64,000 bases of DNA, taken from positions 1 through 64,000 of the forward strand of contig JAXCGZ010022648.1 in assembly GCA_037179515.1 (NCBI GenBank), written 5' to 3'. This document shows positions 60,273-64,000 of this stretch, in pieces. The stretch's first letter is position 1. Each line of letters opens with the position of its first letter. Both the position numbers and the translations under genes were made by a program. The notes under the pieces are model-generated. The model was not told the DNA's origin, did not search any database, and saw only the letters and a list, made by a program, of their open reading frames with translations. This DNA is from Halocaridina rubra (lineage: Eukaryota > Arthropoda > Malacostraca > Decapoda > Atyidae).

Positions 60273-60907
60273 TTTTTTTTTTTTATAAGTGTTGCACCGG
60301 GACAGGTAAACTGCCCTCATCAATAAAAGCCGGGCACGAGAAAATACCAAGACGAAAGGAAAAAAAAAGGTTAAGGACAAGGGAAAGATGAGATAATGTC
60401 ATATAAAGGAAAACAACACACAGAAAATACAGTCAAAGTACAGAGGACCCAGAGACGTGGAGGATTAGGCCCTGAAATGACGATAGATCTGTTTTTTGAA
60501 GGATGATAGGTCATAAGAATTAGGAAAGACAGAAGGAGGAAGAGAGTTCCAGAGTCTGGAGGTAGATGGGAAGAAGCAGTCACTGCTTCGACCAAGCCAC
60601 GAGCTACTAATCTCCACACAGTACCTGTGAGATGAGGCCGTTTGGCGAGTGTTATGCAGCCTTGGCAGTAGGGGAGAGATCCAATTCGCCAACTCATCAG
60701 AGCAGTGATGGAAGTAGTTTTGAAAGAAAAGAGAAAGGGAAGATACCTTACAGCAAAGAAAGAGATAATCCAGATTAGAAGTAAGAGAAGGATCATTAAT
60801 GAGTCTGACTGCCTTAGATTCAACCCTATCAAGGAGATAAGTATAAGAATAAACACCCCAGATGTGTAAACAGTATTCTAAGCAGGAATGGTTAAAACCT
60901 TTATAAA
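60273..60907 (-). pseudogene. LINE-B third copy, 5'-truncated tail on minus strand
   Basis: Poly(T) at 60270-60282 is the poly(A) tail of a minus-strand copy. The 3' UTR (TTTTCTCGTGCCCGGC) and C-terminal coding region follow, in two frames (60371-60856, 60465-60692) including LDRVESKAVRLIND-like residues and SFKKQIYRHFRA. It is 5'-truncated at about 60907. Confidence 0.85.
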
Positions 60908-61079
60908 AAAAGCGAAGAAGATATAGAGCCCCTCTCCACTACTCTTAACAACACAACAACTATCACTAACCAGGACTACTAAATTACACCATCCAGCACA
61001 AATAACCAACGTGGCAATAGGTTACGAAACAGAGAAGAAAACAGAAAAGACAAAATAGAAGCAGTCTCTAATCGAAACA

Positions 61080-61780
61080 TTCCATTGAAGTCGTCTCCCC
61101 CACAGCCACAGTTACCCAATAATGTAAGTGCAAGGGTTACAGCTCAAATATATATTCACATTTCTGGCAACCCCTTTGAGAGAGAGATATGTAATATATT
61201 GACAAATCAAGGCATTCTCTCTGAAGAAGTCTTGATTAAGGAGCTTTCTCGCAAACCACATTAGGTCTCCTTCGCAATAACAATATCGAAAGGAATTGAA
61301 TATGTGGCTTACAAACTGAATCAATGGCCTACAGGCACAATTGTCCAGCCATTTTGCAGGGTCAAACAATGGACATAACCTGGGTTATCTACAAAATATC
61401 CCAAACTACAGTCATACCAGAATAAACAGCAAAGAGATTATGAAACGATCCCTTATCCGCGAAACTACAGAAAGAGACACAATACAAACCTCTCTTATTG
61501 CCGTCGGCGTACAAGAGACTTCTGGAGAGATGGCTCTTACAACCCTAGACACTCACCTAGGCATACAAACTTTTGAAAGGCCCGATCATACCATGGCACA
61601 TACTCAAATCAGCGTTACCCATCCAACAGCAGGTACAGACACCAGGATCCATGGGCTAACCCCAGAACACACTATGATGATGAATTCCCAGCAGAATCAC
61701 ACAGTCGATACAAATCATGGACAAACCCAGGAACAAACTACAACTATGACTATGGATACCACCCTGATGAAACATGGTAA
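61080..61780 (+). pseudogene. LINE-C ORF1-like region
   Basis: One frame reads VSARVTAQIYIHISGNPFER, NILTNQGILSEEVLIKELSR and then a stop, then ITISKGIEYVAYKLNQWPTG and IVQPFCRVKQW. A Tyr/Arg/Asn-rich end (NPGTNYNYDYGYHPDETW) is followed by a stop just before the endonuclease. It sits where ORF1 is expected and has no domain that I can name. Confidence 0.5.
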
Positions 61781-61784
61781 AAAT

Positions 61785-62704
61785 GTAACATTAGTGCATG
61801 TGAACGCTCAGTCCTTTCTCGCTCATTTTGAGGAAATAATAATGCTAACCAAAGACTACAAGATAGACATCCTCTGTGTAAGTGATACTTGGATTCCTCC
61901 TTCAACTAAAAATAAATATGTGAATATCCCATAGTTTAAATTTTTTGCAATGACCATGGCCGAGGGGGTGGGGTCTGTATATATGTTAGAAATTATCTTG
62001 GTGCATCAGAAATAACCACAGGTCTAGAAAAAACTAAAGAGCTCGAAGATTTATGGATAACTGTTCAGTATCAGAAACTCACATCTTTCATTGTAGGGTG
62101 TGTTTACCGTCACCCTAAAGCACCTTCCAGTTCATTCAGTCATCTGCCAGAAACATTCAGAAATATCTGTGTGCGCCATAAACCCGTATACATACTTGGT
62201 GACTTTAATGATGACTTACTCTCAGCAGATAACAAAATGAAAAGGGTGATCAACACTTTGAAGTTAACACAAATAGTGACAAAACCGACCCGCATAACCC
62301 CTAATTCTAGGACTCTAATAGATCTGATAATAACAAATAAAGTGGAAAGTATATCCTATTGGGACGTAGTTCCCTGCCTAATTGCAGATCACGAGCTCAA
62401 CATTGCTATGCTAAACATAAACAAGCCCAAAAGGAAGCCTTTCTTCAAGACATTCCATTGTCTAAAACATTACTCCCCTGATATCTTTTGTGAAGCATTA
62501 ATCAACAACACAAATGTACTTAACAGTATTATAAACACAGAGAACGTCGCTTTGCAGGTTGAGATTCTAACAAAACTCTTCCGTGAATGCTTAGATAGTT
62601 GTGCACCCATTGTTACAAGAAAAATAACCCACCCCTCAGCCCCTTGGCTAACTAATGACATCAAAGAGGCAATGCAAATCAGAATACAATACAAAAAGAG
62701 CTAA
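61785..62704 (+). pseudogene. LINE-C ORF2 endonuclease
   Basis: VTLVHVNAQSFLAHFEEIIM and YKIDILCVSDTWIPPS run to a stop at 61932-61934. A shifted frame then gives GGVCIYVRNYLGASEI, and the frame at 62171-62704 carries YILGDFNDDLLSADNK, TKPTRITPNSRTLIDLIITN and VPCLIADHELNIAM. GDFN and DHE match the endonuclease signatures. Confidence 0.8.
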
Positions 62705-62995
62705 AATTGAATACATATGATATGACTCTCCAAGAACGTTATATAGCATAAAAGAAACGTGTCAGATCTCTCATCAGTGTAAGTAAAAAATACTTTTACA
62801 AAAAACATTTTAATGGTTCTAGACATGATACAGCGGCAACATGGAAAGTGATAAGAAGCATGATACCAAATGAAAAGACTACCTCAGAAAGTTATGAAAA
62901 TATTACGGAGTTGAAAGACAGCGGAAAACATTAATAATTATTTTGCTAAAGTTGACAAAAATACATATGAGAAAGCACAAGAAAACATCAACTCA

Positions 62996-63884
62996 GTGAA
63001 TTTTAGTAATTTCTTAAATGTCAATTCTTCTAATGTAAGCACAAGAGAGTATTTCAAGATAAATCCTATCGATTGTGCAACCCTAATTCTTACCATAAAG
63101 AGCCTAAGAAACTCTGGTTCTTATGGTCCAGATAGTATACCATTTCATTTCATCACAGATGCTCTACCCATGATTGTATCTTATATTCTATTATGAACAC
63201 TTCCATTGTTACTAACAAGTTTCCTGACTCTCGGAAAAAATCACATGTAATACCTCTGCATAAAAAGGGGGACAGAGAAGATGTGACAGGCTATTGTCCC
63301 ATTTCCCTGCTACCCATTTTCTCTAAAATATTAGAAAAAATTGTTGCATAACAACTTATGTCATATTTAGAGTCAAATAGACTATTAGATATTAACCAAC
63401 ATGATTTCAGACCAAAACTCTCGACTTCAACTGCACAACTCAATGTTACGAATAGTATATATAATAATATAGCTATGAAAAAATATCTCTGCTTGTATTA
63501 TTAGACTTATCAAAAGCCTTCGACTGTGTAAACCATAAAATTCTTATAAGTAAATGTACTAAACTGAATATTGATCCGAGCAGGTTTAGAGAGTATTTAT
63601 CTAATCGCAAACAGTCTATGCGTCTTAACAACATTATCTCTATGCCAAAAAATGTATCATTTGGTGTTCCACAGGGATCAGTACTTGGTCATATCCTCCT
63701 CTCCATTTACGTAAATGATATATCTTCTTTCATTTCTGACTGTCTAGTCATACAATATACAGATGACACTCAACTACTCCTTAGTGGTGATATTAATAAT
63801 CTCCTAGAGCTAACCTTACGAGCAGAATACACTCTGTCAAAAATTAAAACCTATTTTCAGGAAATTGGGCTGTTAACTAATTAA
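62996..63884 (+). pseudogene. LINE-C ORF2 reverse transcriptase
   Basis: In broken frames: RNSGSYGPDSIPFHFITDAL; HLHKKGDR-like PLHKKGDREDVTGYCPISLL; NQHDFRPKLSTSTAQLN; LLDLSKAFDCVNHKILIS (motif A); SFGVPQGSVLGHILLSIYVN (motif B); IQYTDDTQLLLSGD (motif C). A stop at 63882 (LLTN-stop) splits off SKTQCIFIGSRFN. Confidence 0.8.
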
Positions 63885-64000
63885 AGTAAAACACAGTGCA
63901 TATTTATTGGGTCAAGGTTCAATATACCACAAAATCCAGAAAACAAAACAATTAATTTTTGCGGCAATATTATTACACCTAGCAAAGCAGTCAAAAACCT

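Larger units (their letters stand above)
60908..64000 (+). mobile_element. LINE-C: decayed non-LTR retrotransposon, continues past the window
   Basis: An ORF1-like region (about 61080-61780) is followed by an APE endonuclease and a reverse transcriptase. The sequence differs from LINE-A and LINE-B: motif C is YTDDTQ, not FADD. Domain order and motifs fit a CR1/Rex1-like lineage, but the clade is inferred. At least five frame breaks or stops are present. Its 3' end is outside the window. Confidence 0.8.

Noticed and set aside
59358..60907. Twin-priming inversion of one LINE-B copy
   Set aside because: The poly(A) of the minus-strand segment lies at the junction, not at the outer end, so the classical product does not fit. 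Two separate or rearranged copies are more likely.

Overview
This window is eukaryotic and almost certainly comes from a decapod crustacean, most likely a crab; that is inference from its texture, not a species identification. The signs are very long (TA)n, (AAT)n and (CT)n microsatellites, several non-LTR retrotransposon (LINE) families in many broken copies, Tigger/pogo-like DNA transposons, and a host gene broken by large introns. There is no bacterial or viral gene organisation.

Layout. 1-21 kb is a mosaic of DNA transposons and simple repeats: a 620-bp tandem array (482-2990), Tigger-like elements whose outer ends abut (TA)n tracts, several symmetrical composite elements that carry a short LINE-derived sequence in each arm, an RTE-like LINE tail, and remnants of a CR1-group tail. 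21.7-25.15 kb is a nearly intact Jockey-like LINE (LINE-B) with one homopolymer frameshift. 25.5-26.6 kb is a Tigger-like element that still encodes the first residues of a CENP-B/Tigger transposase. 26.7-36.5 kb is a head-to-tail array of eight copies of one CR1/L2-group LINE (LINE-A), all on the minus strand and mostly joined through (GT)n. 36.7-37.9 kb is a 1.17-kb (TA)n tract. 37.9-46.9 kb holds further LINE-A copies, old and young, some nested or inverted. 47.6-48.6 kb carries two exons of the only convincing host gene, a METTL24-like type II membrane methyltransferase-family protein on the minus strand. 49-55.2 kb holds two plus-strand LINE-A copies, one nested in an older copy. 56.9-58.5 kb has a tRNA-like sequence, a foldback element and one more LINE-A tail. 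59.4-60.9 kb has LINE-B fragments in opposite orientations. 60.9-64 kb is a third, decayed LINE (LINE-C) that runs off the window.

How the parts relate. LINE-A encodes ORF1 (coiled coil plus RRM-like domain) and ORF2 (APE endonuclease, reverse transcriptase, CR1/L2-type C-terminal domain) and ends in one or two copies of a 14-bp tail unit (ACAATTAGGTAATC on the sense strand). Its copies sit in or next to (AC)n and (TA)n. LINE-B ends in poly(A); its 5' leader and 3' tail are found fused, without the coding part, as short elements, and these often lie just inside Tigger-like termini. No copy is fully intact as read here. LINE-B is the closest to intact.
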